Origin: Bdellovibrionales bacterium
Lineage (GTDB): Bacteria > Bdellovibrionota > Bdellovibrionia > Bdellovibrionales > UBA1609
Assembly (NCBI GenBank): GCA_020628165.1
Contig: JAHDFM010000003.1
Span: forward strand, 1 to 64,000
Reading direction: 5' to 3'
DNA: 64,000 nucleotides
Each line of letters opens with the position of its first letter. The first letter of the stretch is position 1. This document shows, piece after piece, positions 17,959 to 26,708 of the stretch. The notes under the pieces were generated by a model. That model saw only the letters and a program-made list of their open reading frames with translations, made no database searches and was not told the origin of the DNA. A program made the position numbers and the translations under genes.

Positions 17959-18825
17959 ATGGAATTAGCTCATTTGACCTTTATTCATATAAACTCGCAG
18001 CAAAGAGGCGAGATCCCAACTTTTTATTTTGAAAGTGAGTGGAAAACCTGTTTAAGGTCTATTTATTTTGGGGTCAGTCGTGAGCATGTTCCGGAAAATT
18101 GCGATTTTTATCAGGGAGAGAAAGCTTACGAATTTTTACTGCAAGTTATTTGCGGTTTAAAGTCACCCATGATTGGCGAGACCGAAGTCTTCGGTCAGTT
18201 TAAAAACTACGTCGATCAGATCATGAAAGATGATTTTTTTGATGGGCAGTTAAAACAAGTTTTGATCGATGTGCGAAACACCGCAAAAAAAATCAGAGCC
18301 AAGCACTTAGTCAATTTAGGCGCTCAAAGCTATGGTTCCCTTCTTAGAAAAAAACTCAATTTTAACAAAGAGATTCACATCATAGGTTCCGGGCAATTTG
18401 TTGAAGAAATTGTTCCCTGGTTAGAGAAAAGATCTGATGAGATTTACATTCATTGCAGAAATACTGAAAAAGCCAAAAAGAGTGAGAAATTGTCCCATTT
18501 AAAAATTATGGACCTGAATGAAAATAAAGATTTTACGGGTAGCCTTATTATTGCAGCTCCACTCAATAGTGATGACTTAGCTCCATACACCAAAGATAAC
18601 ACTTTGGAGGAGATCTTTGATCTGCGCGGTGACTCACAAGATGACCCTGTTAGCAGTTCAAGCAAAGTCACTTCTCTCAAAAGTTTTTTTGACCTTATTG
18701 AAAACAACAAATCGAGCATTGCCAGCAAAGTTGAAAACGCGAATGTTGAGATTCAAATATGCACTCAACAAAAACTGGCCTCACAAAAACTGCACCCCTT
18801 TGGTTGGGACGATATATGCGCCTAA
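17959..18825 (+). CDS. hemA: Glutamyl-tRNA reductase, lacking the C-terminal dimerisation domain
   Basis: This protein reduces glutamyl-tRNA to glutamate-1-semialdehyde, the first step of C5-pathway haem synthesis. The start chosen at ATG 17959 gives MELAHLTFIHINSQQRGE, which lines up with the family N terminus; an upstream GTG at 17920 is also open. The catalytic Cys is kept as KTCLRSIYF (C31; usual form STCNRTEIY). GLKSPMIGETEVFGQFK matches the GLDSxxxGExQxxGQ region. An NADPH-domain-like segment follows (HIIGSGQFVEEI). At 288 residues it ends where the helical dimerisation domain should begin; family members are about 420. It overlaps hemC by 10 bases. It may be a shortened functional form, since the pathway genes follow intact. 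Confidence 0.8.
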   Translation: MELAHLTFIHINSQQRGEIPTFYFESEWKTCLRSIYFGVSREHVPENCDFYQGEKAYEFLLQVICGLKSPMIGETEVFGQFKNYVDQIMKDDFFDGQLKQVLIDVRNTAKKIRAKHLVNLGAQSYGSLLRKKLNFNKEIHIIGSGQFVEEIVPWLEKRSDEIYIHCRNTEKAKKSEKLSHLKIMDLNENKDFTGSLIIAAPLNSDDLAPYTKDNTLEEIFDLRGDSQDDPVSSSSKVTSLKSFFDLIENNKSSIASKVENANVEIQICTQQKLASQKLHPFGWDDICA

Positions 18826-20294
18826 AAATGGCGTCACGTAAAAGTGACCTCGCAAGAATACAATTACATACAGTCGGTGAGTTTTTACAAAAAAAAATTA
18901 ATATTCAACCTGAATACATTTACCGAGAATCCTTTGGTGATAAAAACTTAGACATTGATCTGTCGGGAAGTGAAAACAAAGGCTTGTTCACGCAAGACTT
19001 TTATCAAGCCTTGCTTGATAAAGAGGTGGATCTTGTTGTGCACTCTTGGAAAGACCTTCCTATCGAAGACAAAGAAACAACCATTGTGATGACTTTGGAA
19101 AGAGAAGATGTTCGCGATGTGTTGCTTGTTAAAAAAAAACATCTACAACAGATCAAGCAATCGCAAAAAATCAATATTTTGACGTCCTCTCCGCGCCGTG
19201 AGTATTTTTTAAGTGAGCACTTAAACAAGTTATATCCAGTGGATTTAAAGAGTGTTGAGTTCACCGCCATTCGCGGTAATATCCCAACTCGACTGAGCAA
19301 GTTGCTAGCTAGTGAGGCCGATGCGTTGGTGATCGCTAAAGCGGCGCTTGACAGAATGTTGAGTGTTGAAGACTCTGAGTTCACACCAATAAAAACAGAG
19401 ATTAGAAATGCATTAGAGCAGTGTCAGTTTATGGTTCTTCCTTTAAATTACTTTCCTTCGGCGGCGGCTCAAGGGGCCTTGGCTGTAGAAGTGCTCAAAG
19501 GCACCGAGATTGAAAAAACATTACGCCAGTTAAACTTCAGTGATCAGTTTGAACTGATCAAAAAAGAAAGAGCCACCTTAAAAAAGTATGGAGGTGGCTG
19601 CCATAGTAAACTTGGGATCAATTATTTAAGTCGCTCTTATGGTGAGCTAAAGTTTTTTTCTTATGAAGATAAAAGCAATGAATTTGTTCATCAGGTTGAG
19701 TTAGGGCTACCCACTCAGTTTCCCAAAGTGAATGCGAAATTACTTTGGCCACAGAAGGGTGAGGTTCCCGCATCGAGGAGCTCCGTCGACGTGGACTTAA
19801 TCGCTTTGAAAAAAGAGGCTGCATTGTGGGTGACTAAGGAGTCAGCCTTTCCAACTGATTATCAGCCGGCTGACGAGCAGTGCGTTTGGACCAGTGGTCT
19901 GATCACCTGGCAAAAGCTTGCCAAAAAAGGAGTTTGGGTGAATGGCAGTGCTGAGTCGTTGGGCGAAAGAGAAGAAATGCGCCTTGAGCACCTACTGGGC
20001 TCTGACTTGATGTGGGCCAAGTTGTCGCATGTTGACGGAGCACAAACTGAAAAAAAATTAATTCCAATTTATAAGGTAAAATGGAACTTCACTACAGAGA
20101 CTTTTAAGGGGGCCGAGCATTTTTATTGGATGAGTGGGGAAATGTTTAAACAAGCCATGGCAGTGGCACCAAATATTATCGATAAACATCATTATTGTGG
20201 CCCCGGTCATACGTTTGATGAGATTAAAAAATATGTTAATAACTTAACTGTTTGTTTGAATTACAATCAGTGGTTAAAGGATATATCTCAATGA
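18816..20294 (+). CDS. hemC: Hydroxymethylbilane synthase with a fused, divergent HemD-like C terminus
   Basis: The first 300 or so residues are porphobilinogen deaminase: MASRKSDLARIQ (substrate binding), VVHSWKDLPI with the catalytic Asp, and GGGCHSKLGI with the Cys that carries the dipyrromethane cofactor. The start at ATG 18816 gives MRLKMASRKSDLA, which fits the family, and 492 residues in all. The extra 190 or so C-terminal residues (CVWTSGLITWQKLAKKGV, then VNGSAESLGE and HYCGPGHTFDEI) resemble uroporphyrinogen III synthase in order and pattern, though weakly conserved as that family is. No separate hemD is seen in the operon, which supports a HemCD fusion. It overlaps hemA by 10 bases and hemL by 4. 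Confidence 0.85.
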   Translation: MRLKMASRKSDLARIQLHTVGEFLQKKINIQPEYIYRESFGDKNLDIDLSGSENKGLFTQDFYQALLDKEVDLVVHSWKDLPIEDKETTIVMTLEREDVRDVLLVKKKHLQQIKQSQKINILTSSPRREYFLSEHLNKLYPVDLKSVEFTAIRGNIPTRLSKLLASEADALVIAKAALDRMLSVEDSEFTPIKTEIRNALEQCQFMVLPLNYFPSAAAQGALAVEVLKGTEIEKTLRQLNFSDQFELIKKERATLKKYGGGCHSKLGINYLSRSYGELKFFSYEDKSNEFVHQVELGLPTQFPKVNAKLLWPQKGEVPASRSSVDVDLIALKKEAALWVTKESAFPTDYQPADEQCVWTSGLITWQKLAKKGVWVNGSAESLGEREEMRLEHLLGSDLMWAKLSHVDGAQTEKKLIPIYKVKWNFTTETFKGAEHFYWMSGEMFKQAMAVAPNIIDKHHYCGPGHTFDEIKKYVNNLTVCLNYNQWLKDISQ

Positions 20295-21580
20295 ATTCAA
20301 ATCAGTTGTTTGAAAAGTCCTATGCAGTCACCCCTGGTGGCGTACATAGCCCCGTTCGATCATTTAAAATGATGGAGTGTGACCCTGTCTTTTTTTCAGA
20401 AGGGAAAGGCGCTTACATCACCTCAGTAGAAGGGAAAAAGTACATCGATTTTTGTCAAAGCTTTGGCCCTAACATTCTTGGCCACAGAGATCCTGACGTT
20501 CAAGGTGCCGTCTGCAAAGTATTTAATAAAGTTTGGACACTGGGGGCTTTAGACCCATATTCAGTCGAGCTTTCTAGTTGGCTTGTAGAAAAAATTCCTT
20601 TTATAGATAAATTGCGTTTTGTGTGTTCTGGCACAGAGGCAGTGATGACGGCTTTGAGGCTTGCCCGCGCCTACACTGGTCGTCAAAAAGTACTAAAGTT
20701 TGAAGGTTGTTATCATGGGCATGTCGATAACATGTTGGTCAAGTCGGGCAGTGGCCTTGCTGGAATGGCTGAAAGTAGCAGTTTGGGTGTTGAAGAAAAA
20801 ATCGTTGAAAACACATTGGTCTGTGGCTTGGGTGATTTAAATCATGTCGAAGACATTTTTAAAAAACATGGTGATGATTTATCCTGTGTGATCTTAGAAC
20901 CACTACCTGCTAACTATGGTTTGTTAGTTCAAGAAGAAGAATACATCAAAGCAGTTTACAATTTGGCAAAAAAATATGGAGCCTTAGTGATCTTTGATGA
21001 AGTGATCTCAGGACTGCGCGTAGGTTTTACGGGCATGGCAGGCCGTTTGGATTTAACTCCAGACATTGTAACGTATGGCAAAGTGATTGGCGGAGGTTTT
21101 CCAGTAGGGGCTTACGCGGCTAGAAAAGACATTATGGCTCATATGGCTCCTGAAGGTGGAGTTTATCAAGCGGGAACACTTGCGGCCAACCCCATTGGTA
21201 TGGTTGCTGGTCTCACCACACTTAAAAAATTAGAAGAGCACAACGTGCAACAAAGATTAGAAGAGCGAACTACAAGATTTGCAGCCACAATCAACGAGCA
21301 CATTGCAAAACACAATTTGCCATGGCAAATGATCCACTACTCGTCGTTGTTTTGGTTAGCACCTAAAACAGAGCAGCCAATTAAGTCTCCGCGTGACTTT
21401 CCAGACAACATGACACAAACGTTTGCTAAATATTTCAGAGCTTGTTTAAAGCGAGGCATGTACCAGGCTCCGAATGCTTATGAAGTTGGTTTTATGTCTT
21501 GGGCCCACGATGACAACGTACTTGCAGCGGCTCAACAAATCATTGTCGAATCTTTAAAGGAAGCGAGTGAAACTCACTAG
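20291..21580 (+). CDS. hemL: Glutamate-1-semialdehyde 2,1-aminomutase
   Basis: This PLP enzyme converts glutamate-1-semialdehyde to 5-aminolevulinate. The start ATG 20291 overlaps the hemC stop as ATGA, so the two are translationally coupled. The protein has 429 residues, typical for the family. Visible signatures are TPGGVHSPVR at the N terminus, GTEAVMTALRLARA, YHGHVDNMLV, the Asp of VIFDEVISG and the PLP-binding Lys in TYGKVIGGGFPVGAY. It is cytoplasmic and uses the product of HemA. hemB (porphobilinogen synthase) is the one early-pathway gene not present in the window. Confidence 0.95.
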   Translation: MNSNQLFEKSYAVTPGGVHSPVRSFKMMECDPVFFSEGKGAYITSVEGKKYIDFCQSFGPNILGHRDPDVQGAVCKVFNKVWTLGALDPYSVELSSWLVEKIPFIDKLRFVCSGTEAVMTALRLARAYTGRQKVLKFEGCYHGHVDNMLVKSGSGLAGMAESSSLGVEEKIVENTLVCGLGDLNHVEDIFKKHGDDLSCVILEPLPANYGLLVQEEEYIKAVYNLAKKYGALVIFDEVISGLRVGFTGMAGRLDLTPDIVTYGKVIGGGFPVGAYAARKDIMAHMAPEGGVYQAGTLAANPIGMVAGLTTLKKLEEHNVQQRLEERTTRFAATINEHIAKHNLPWQMIHYSSLFWLAPKTEQPIKSPRDFPDNMTQTFAKYFRACLKRGMYQAPNAYEVGFMSWAHDDNVLAAAQQIIVESLKEASETH

Positions 21581-22430
21581 TGGCTGGAAGTTCACTTTAT
21601 CAATCTCATGGTTGTTGTTAACCATTGCTTTTGCTGTTTGGTGGTTGATTAACAGTTTGCACCTCATTAACTTGAACAGCAGTTTTTCGGCTCAAGAGGT
21701 CAGTCGCTACCGTTTTATGCTAATCAGTGAAGGCGTGGCTTGGGTGATCCTGCTTTTAATAGGTGGCTGCACTCTGATTTACTTTGTTTATAAAGAAATG
21801 ACAAAAAATGAAGAGACGCGAAACTTTGTGGCTTCCTTCAGTCATGACCTTAAAACATCCATTGCAAGCCTAAGGTTGCAAGCTGAAAGCTTGCAGGAAG
21901 ATGTTAAAGATGCCGACTCACAAGTTTTACTCAAAAGATTGGTCGATGACAGTTTGCGCTTACAGATTCAATTAGAAAACTCTTTGGAGTTTGCTAGTCA
22001 AAATCGCATGAAATTACATCTTGAACCAGTGAACATCAATCATTTGATCTCGAGCTTAAGTTTCCACTGGCCGGATATTAATTTGCAACTAGACAATAAA
22101 GAGGCCGAGGTCGTCGCAGATAAAAGAGCTATAGATATTATCATGAGAAATATCATTTACAATGCTAAGGTTCATGGCGATGCAAAAACCATTTACCTCA
22201 ATGTTAAACAGAAGGGCGATGGCCAAGTTATCGAGATCAAAAATGATGGCTCCGCTTTTAAGGGCGAAGTTGAAAAGTTAGGCTCACTTTACTACCGACA
22301 TAACCCAAGCAGTGGAAGCGGCTTGGGTCTTTACATAGTGTCTTCGCTTATGAAAATGATGTCGGGCCATATTGAGTTTGCCAATGACCCGTTCACCATT
22401 CAGCTTCACTTCAAAGGAGCGGCATCGTGA
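21567..22430 (+). CDS. Membrane sensor histidine kinase inside the haem operon
   Basis: The 287-residue protein has two transmembrane segments (residues about 10-31 and 52-75) around a short periplasmic loop of about 20 residues. The HisKA H-box is FSHDLKTSIASLR with H93, and a compact HATPase domain has N-box NIIYNAKVHG and GSGSGLGLYIV. The GTG start lies within the last 14 bases of hemL. The stop overlaps the response regulator start as GTGA. With so small an external loop, the signal may be sensed in or near the membrane. The location suggests control by or of haem synthesis, which is inference. Confidence 0.88.
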   Translation: MKLTSGWKFTLSISWLLLTIAFAVWWLINSLHLINLNSSFSAQEVSRYRFMLISEGVAWVILLLIGGCTLIYFVYKEMTKNEETRNFVASFSHDLKTSIASLRLQAESLQEDVKDADSQVLLKRLVDDSLRLQIQLENSLEFASQNRMKLHLEPVNINHLISSLSFHWPDINLQLDNKEAEVVADKRAIDIIMRNIIYNAKVHGDAKTIYLNVKQKGDGQVIEIKNDGSAFKGEVEKLGSLYYRHNPSSGSGLGLYIVSSLMKMMSGHIEFANDPFTIQLHFKGAAS

Positions 22431-23080
22431 ATGTACTCCTGTTAGAAGATGACAAAAGTTTAGGAGCCACCTTAAAAAGTCGCCTTGAAAAAGAGGGCTT
22501 AACAGCGCACTGGGTGAGCACCATTCAAGATGCCAAACAGCTGGTCGACGAACAAACCTTTCAATTGATCATTTTAGATGTGGGTTTGCCAGATGGGTCA
22601 GGTTTTGCCTTTTCTAAATACGTTCGCCAAAAAACCAATTGTCCATTTATTTTTGTAACTGCTCAGACGAGTGCTGAAGATCGTTTGCAGGGTTATGAGC
22701 TAGGTGCCGTTGAGTTTATTCCAAAACCCTTTCACCTCAAAGAGTTTCTGATTCGTGTGAAAAACACCATTCAGTTGCACGGCAGTGATGAATTTGTGAT
22801 GGATGATTTAAAAGTGAACTTCAATACGTTGACGGTCGAAATCAATGGTCAAAGTTCTGAGTTTAACTTAAAAGAAGCTGCAGTGTTGAAAATGCTCATT
22901 AACTTAAGCCCCAAGGTTGTGAGTCGTGATCAACTTTTAGATCATGTGTGGGGAGAGGATCAGTTTCCAAGCCAACGAACCGTGGACAATGTCATTGTGA
23001 GCTTGCGCCAAAAGTTGGGCAGCTACTCGGTGCTGATTCACTCAGTGAGGGGTGTTGGTTATGTTTTTAAAAAGAATTAA
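22427..23080 (+). CDS. OmpR-family response regulator
   Basis: A 217-residue protein with a receiver domain (acidic pair E7/D8/D9, phospho-acceptor D51 in IILDVGLPDG, T78, K100 in IPKPF). A winged-helix DNA-binding domain follows, from about 125 to 217 (LKEAAVLKMLI, QRTVDNVIVSLRQKL, IHSVRGVGYVF). It overlaps the upstream kinase gene by 4 bases and is its evident partner. It is followed after 30 bases by hemE. The paired TGTGACA repeat upstream of hemA is a candidate site for it. Confidence 0.92.
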   Translation: MNVLLLEDDKSLGATLKSRLEKEGLTAHWVSTIQDAKQLVDEQTFQLIILDVGLPDGSGFAFSKYVRQKTNCPFIFVTAQTSAEDRLQGYELGAVEFIPKPFHLKEFLIRVKNTIQLHGSDEFVMDDLKVNFNTLTVEINGQSSEFNLKEAAVLKMLINLSPKVVSRDQLLDHVWGEDQFPSQRTVDNVIVSLRQKLGSYSVLIHSVRGVGYVFKKN

Positions 23081-23110
23081 TTTATAAAATAAGTAGTAAG
23101 GATAAAAAAT

Positions 23111-24133
23111 ATGTACAACGAAAAGTTCAATAATGTTTTAAACGGTGTTCAACAGGCAGTGCCACCCATTTGGTTTATGCGTCAAGCAGGACGCTATCAC
23201 AAGCATTACCAGGGAATGCGTCAGAAGCACTCGTTTGTAGAGCTTTGTAAGAAACCAGAGCTAGCAGCTGAAACAGCCCTTGGTCCCATTCGCGATTTTG
23301 ATTTTGATATTTCTATTTTGTTCAGTGATTTATTATTTCCATTGGAAGCTTTGGGGATGGGACTTGAATACAACCCAGGCCCAATTCTCGATAGAAAATT
23401 AAATTCTGATAACATCAAGGATTTAAAGCCTGTCGATGAGGCTATTGAGTTTATGAATTTTCAGTCTGAGGCTGTAAAAGCAACTCGCGAGCTGCTGCCA
23501 AAAAGCAAAAGCTTAATTGGCTTCGTGGGAGCACCGTGGACGCTATTCACTTACGCTGTCGAAGGCTCTCATAAAGGTGGGCTCAATCAAGCTAAAAGTC
23601 AACTTGAGCTTTTTAGTGCTTTTAAAGAAATCATGGAGCCTTTTTTGATTAAAAATATTCAGTTGCAATTAGATGCTGGGGCTGAACAAGTCATGGTTAT
23701 GGACACAGCTGCTGGCGAGTTGAGTGAGAGTTTGTTTAAAGCCTTAGTGGTGCCGTCAGTTCAAAAATTTGCGAAAGCCTTTCCTAAGAAATTGGGTTTT
23801 TATTCCAAGTACACTCATTTCAGTTACTTTTCAGACCTTCTTAACGATGAAAATTTATCAGGCTTAGGTTTCGATCATCGCGTGAATTTGAAAACAGCTT
23901 TAACTTCATCACGCAAAACTTTTTTGCAAGGTAATTTTGACAACAACCTTTTATTTTGTGATCAGCCGACAGTGAAGAAGTGGTTGATCGATTTGTTAGC
24001 TCCTATTAAAGACCTTGATGCTAAAGACAAATCCAATTGGGTGTTTGGTTTAGGTCATGGAGTTTTGCCAAAAACTCCAGAAGACAACGTTAAGTTTGTC
24101 GTCGATTTCACGCGGGAGTATTTGGGTGGATAA
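23111..24133 (+). CDS. hemE: Uroporphyrinogen decarboxylase
   Basis: This enzyme removes four acetate carboxyls from uroporphyrinogen III to give coproporphyrinogen III in the cytoplasm. The 340-residue protein has the hallmark PIWFMRQAGRY and the catalytic Asp region SILFSDLLFP, then GFVGAPWTLFTYAVEG and a C-terminal GLGHGVLPKTPEDN. The start ATG 23111 follows AGTAAGGA at good spacing. The last 8 bases overlap the start of hemN. Confidence 0.96.
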   Translation: MYNEKFNNVLNGVQQAVPPIWFMRQAGRYHKHYQGMRQKHSFVELCKKPELAAETALGPIRDFDFDISILFSDLLFPLEALGMGLEYNPGPILDRKLNSDNIKDLKPVDEAIEFMNFQSEAVKATRELLPKSKSLIGFVGAPWTLFTYAVEGSHKGGLNQAKSQLELFSAFKEIMEPFLIKNIQLQLDAGAEQVMVMDTAAGELSESLFKALVVPSVQKFAKAFPKKLGFYSKYTHFSYFSDLLNDENLSGLGFDHRVNLKTALTSSRKTFLQGNFDNNLLFCDQPTVKKWLIDLLAPIKDLDAKDKSNWVFGLGHGVLPKTPEDNVKFVVDFTREYLGG

Positions 24134-25481
24134 CTTTACCAAACTTCTTAATAAATACGATTTACAGGTGCCGAGGTACACAAGTTACCCAACTGTGCCA
24201 TACTGGTCGGACTCACCAACTCCTGATGAGTGGGTGCAATCAATCAACACATATATGGCAAAAGACAAAGCGTCTTGGTCTATGTATATTCACATTCCGT
24301 TTTGTGAAACCTTGTGTTCATTTTGTGGCTGCAATACGAGCATCACTCGCAACAAAGAGCGCGGTGTTGGCTACGTCGATGTGTTGCTTTCGGAGTGGAA
24401 TAATTACTTGTCAAAAGTGAAATCTTTGCCCTCGAAACAGTTGAAACAAATTCATTTAGGTGGAGGCACGCCTAACTTTTTATCTCCTGCTAGCATGGAG
24501 AGCTTGTTAAAACCTATTTTAGATAACTGCACTATCGACAAAAGTGAGTTCGAAGCCTCTATTGAGGTCGACCCTCGCCGCTGTACGGATGAGCAGCTAA
24601 AAAAATATGTCGAGTTAGGTTTTAATAGAATCAGTTTAGGAGTGCAGGACTTCAATATTGAAGTGCAAAAACTTATCAACCGAGTGCAAAGTTACGAGTC
24701 GGTGGAAAAGGTGACTCAAACCTCAAGAGACTTGGGCATCACATCGGTGAATTTTGATCTCATTTATGGTTTGCCAAAGCAGACCATGGATCTATTTAAA
24801 AAAACAGTGGAGCAAACATTAAAGTTAAAACCAGAACGAATTGCACTGTACAGTTTGGCCATCGTTCCTTGGATCAAGCCGTCGCAACGCTTATTTAAAG
24901 ATGAAGACTTGCCAATGGGAGCTGAAAAGAGAGCCCTCTATGAATACGCTCGCAAAGTTCTTATCGCTGAAGGTTATATAGAAATAGGTATGGACCACTT
25001 TGCATTGCCAGAGGATAGCCTCGCTGAAGCCATTCAAAACCACACTCTTCACCGCAATTTTATGGGCTACACTTGTAAGACCTCTGATGTCCTTCTTGGG
25101 TTAGGGGTGAGCAGCATTTCTGAAACGCCCGACATGTTTCACCAAAATGAAAAGGTGCTCACACTTTACCAAGAAAAAGTGGAGCAGAAGCAAGTGCCAA
25201 CACTAAGGGGGCATAAGCTCACACAAGACGACATTTATTACCGCAAAAAAGTGTTACAGTTTATGACCGAGCTTGAAGTAGTCATCGATGATGAATCTCA
25301 GGAGCAAGACATCGTGAGCTTTTTAAACGAAATGATCTCTGATGGCCTTGTAGTTGTTGAAGATAAAAAATTAAAGTTAACCGACAAAGGGCACCCTTTC
25401 ATCCGCAACGCCTGCTTAGTGTGGGACAAGCGTTTGCGCGATAAAAAGCCTGATGCAAAAACATTTTCTAAATCTATTTAA
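24126..25481 (+). CDS. hemN: Oxygen-independent coproporphyrinogen III dehydrogenase
   Basis: A radical SAM enzyme that oxidatively decarboxylates coproporphyrinogen III to protoporphyrinogen IX. The preferred start is GTG 24126 (MDNFTKLLNKYDLQVPRYTSYP), giving 451 residues; the longer open frame into hemE lacks family features. The 4Fe-4S/SAM cluster motif is CETLCSFCGC, the CxxxCxxCxC pattern diagnostic of true HemN rather than HemW. LGGGTPNFL and a C-terminal HemN region with YYRKKVLQFMTEL follow. It overlaps hemE by 8 bases. Its pairing with an oxygen-dependent type oxidase downstream is common. Confidence 0.95.
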   Translation: MDNFTKLLNKYDLQVPRYTSYPTVPYWSDSPTPDEWVQSINTYMAKDKASWSMYIHIPFCETLCSFCGCNTSITRNKERGVGYVDVLLSEWNNYLSKVKSLPSKQLKQIHLGGGTPNFLSPASMESLLKPILDNCTIDKSEFEASIEVDPRRCTDEQLKKYVELGFNRISLGVQDFNIEVQKLINRVQSYESVEKVTQTSRDLGITSVNFDLIYGLPKQTMDLFKKTVEQTLKLKPERIALYSLAIVPWIKPSQRLFKDEDLPMGAEKRALYEYARKVLIAEGYIEIGMDHFALPEDSLAEAIQNHTLHRNFMGYTCKTSDVLLGLGVSSISETPDMFHQNEKVLTLYQEKVEQKQVPTLRGHKLTQDDIYYRKKVLQFMTELEVVIDDESQEQDIVSFLNEMISDGLVVVEDKKLKLTDKGHPFIRNACLVWDKRLRDKKPDAKTFSKSI

Positions 25482-25499
25482 TAATAAGTTAGTGATTTT

Positions 25500-26708
25500 A
25501 TGCAGAACAAACACATTCACATAGTTGGTGCCGGTTTCTCAGGATTGTGCTTGGCCTATTATTTCAATAGAGCCAATTTTCCTGTGACAGTGTATGAAAA
25601 GGCCGAGCGCCCAGGTGGCTTGTTGACCTCGCCCACTTCTGAGTTTGGACTGATCGAGCAAGCGGCCAACGGCATGGTTTTGAACCAACAATTACTGCAA
25701 CTGTGTAATGAAACAGGGGTCGACTACATTGCCCCCGATCAGCTTGCAAAGAATAAATATTTGTACAGTGATAACAAAAAAACAAAATGGCCTTTTGCCT
25801 TTTGGCAAACGGTTGCTTTGGCTTTTAAAGTTCTTCTCATAAAATTAAACCCTAAAAAGTATTCACCCAAACCAGGCGAAACTTTGCGAGCTTGGGGAGA
25901 GCGTGTCTTTAACCCAAGAACGGTCAATGAATTGATAGAGCCCGCTTTTCAAGGGGTGTATGCCACAGGAGCTGCCAACTTAAGTGCAAGGCTGGTGACA
26001 AAAAACTTTTTTCAAAAAAGGCAAAAAAGCAAAAGCACCAAAGTGAAGCGACAAACGGTGAGTTTTTCTGGAGGCATGCAAGGGTTCTGTCAGAGTTTGA
26101 GTGAGCATCTGGAAAAACAGGGTGTGAATTTTCATTTTAACAAAAAGGTCGAACAGCTACTGACTGATGAAATAACTTATGTTTGTACAGACCCAAGAAC
26201 TGCAAGTGATCTACTTAAACAACAAAACCCAAAGCTCAGTGATCAATTAAAAACGTTAAAGAAAGTTTCCATAGCCAAAGTGGCTCGTTTCACCGAAGAA
26301 TTGCCTTCGGATGGCTTCGGATGTTTGTTTCCAGCGAATAGTAAAATAAACAGTATGGGTGTTCTTTTTGATTCCAATTTGTTTCCCGGGCATGTGCAAA
26401 ATAAAAAGCTGCAAACTTGGATTCTTGCAGCTAACGATGATACTAGTGATGACAGGCTCAAAAATCTGGTCGACGAGGATATGAGCACTTTTTGGGGACA
26501 AGAGTTAGAAGTTGCTAGTGAAGATATAAAAATTTGGAAACAAACACTGCCTTGTTATAACACTGATCTAGAATCTTTATTAAACACCTATGATATGAGC
26601 CAGCCAGTGGCTGGTGACTCAACCTATTTGTTCGCCAATTACTGTGGCGACATCGGCCTTTCACAAATTTTAATTAAAGCACAACAACATGTGGAGAGAA
26701 TGCTATGA
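25500..26708 (+). CDS. hemY: Protoporphyrinogen oxidase (HemY/HemG FAD type)
   Basis: A 402-residue FAD-dependent oxidase that converts protoporphyrinogen IX to protoporphyrin IX. The N-terminal dinucleotide-binding fold is IHIVGAGFSGLCLAYYF, followed by VYEKAERPGGLL. The flavin/substrate region includes PAFQGVYATGAANLSARL. The C-terminal DIGLSQILIKAQQ replaces the usual closing motif. It is somewhat shorter than the usual 450-470 residues. The stop overlaps the hemH start (ATGA). Some databases name this oxygen-dependent form hemG. Confidence 0.9.
   Translation: MQNKHIHIVGAGFSGLCLAYYFNRANFPVTVYEKAERPGGLLTSPTSEFGLIEQAANGMVLNQQLLQLCNETGVDYIAPDQLAKNKYLYSDNKKTKWPFAFWQTVALAFKVLLIKLNPKKYSPKPGETLRAWGERVFNPRTVNELIEPAFQGVYATGAANLSARLVTKNFFQKRQKSKSTKVKRQTVSFSGGMQGFCQSLSEHLEKQGVNFHFNKKVEQLLTDEITYVCTDPRTASDLLKQQNPKLSDQLKTLKKVSIAKVARFTEELPSDGFGCLFPANSKINSMGVLFDSNLFPGHVQNKKLQTWILAANDDTSDDRLKNLVDEDMSTFWGQELEVASEDIKIWKQTLPCYNTDLESLLNTYDMSQPVAGDSTYLFANYCGDIGLSQILIKAQQHVERML

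Noticed and set aside
24057-24125. N-terminal extension of hemN into hemE
   Set aside because: HemN proteins begin near the LLxKYDxxVPRYTSYP motif, which follows the GTG at 24126.
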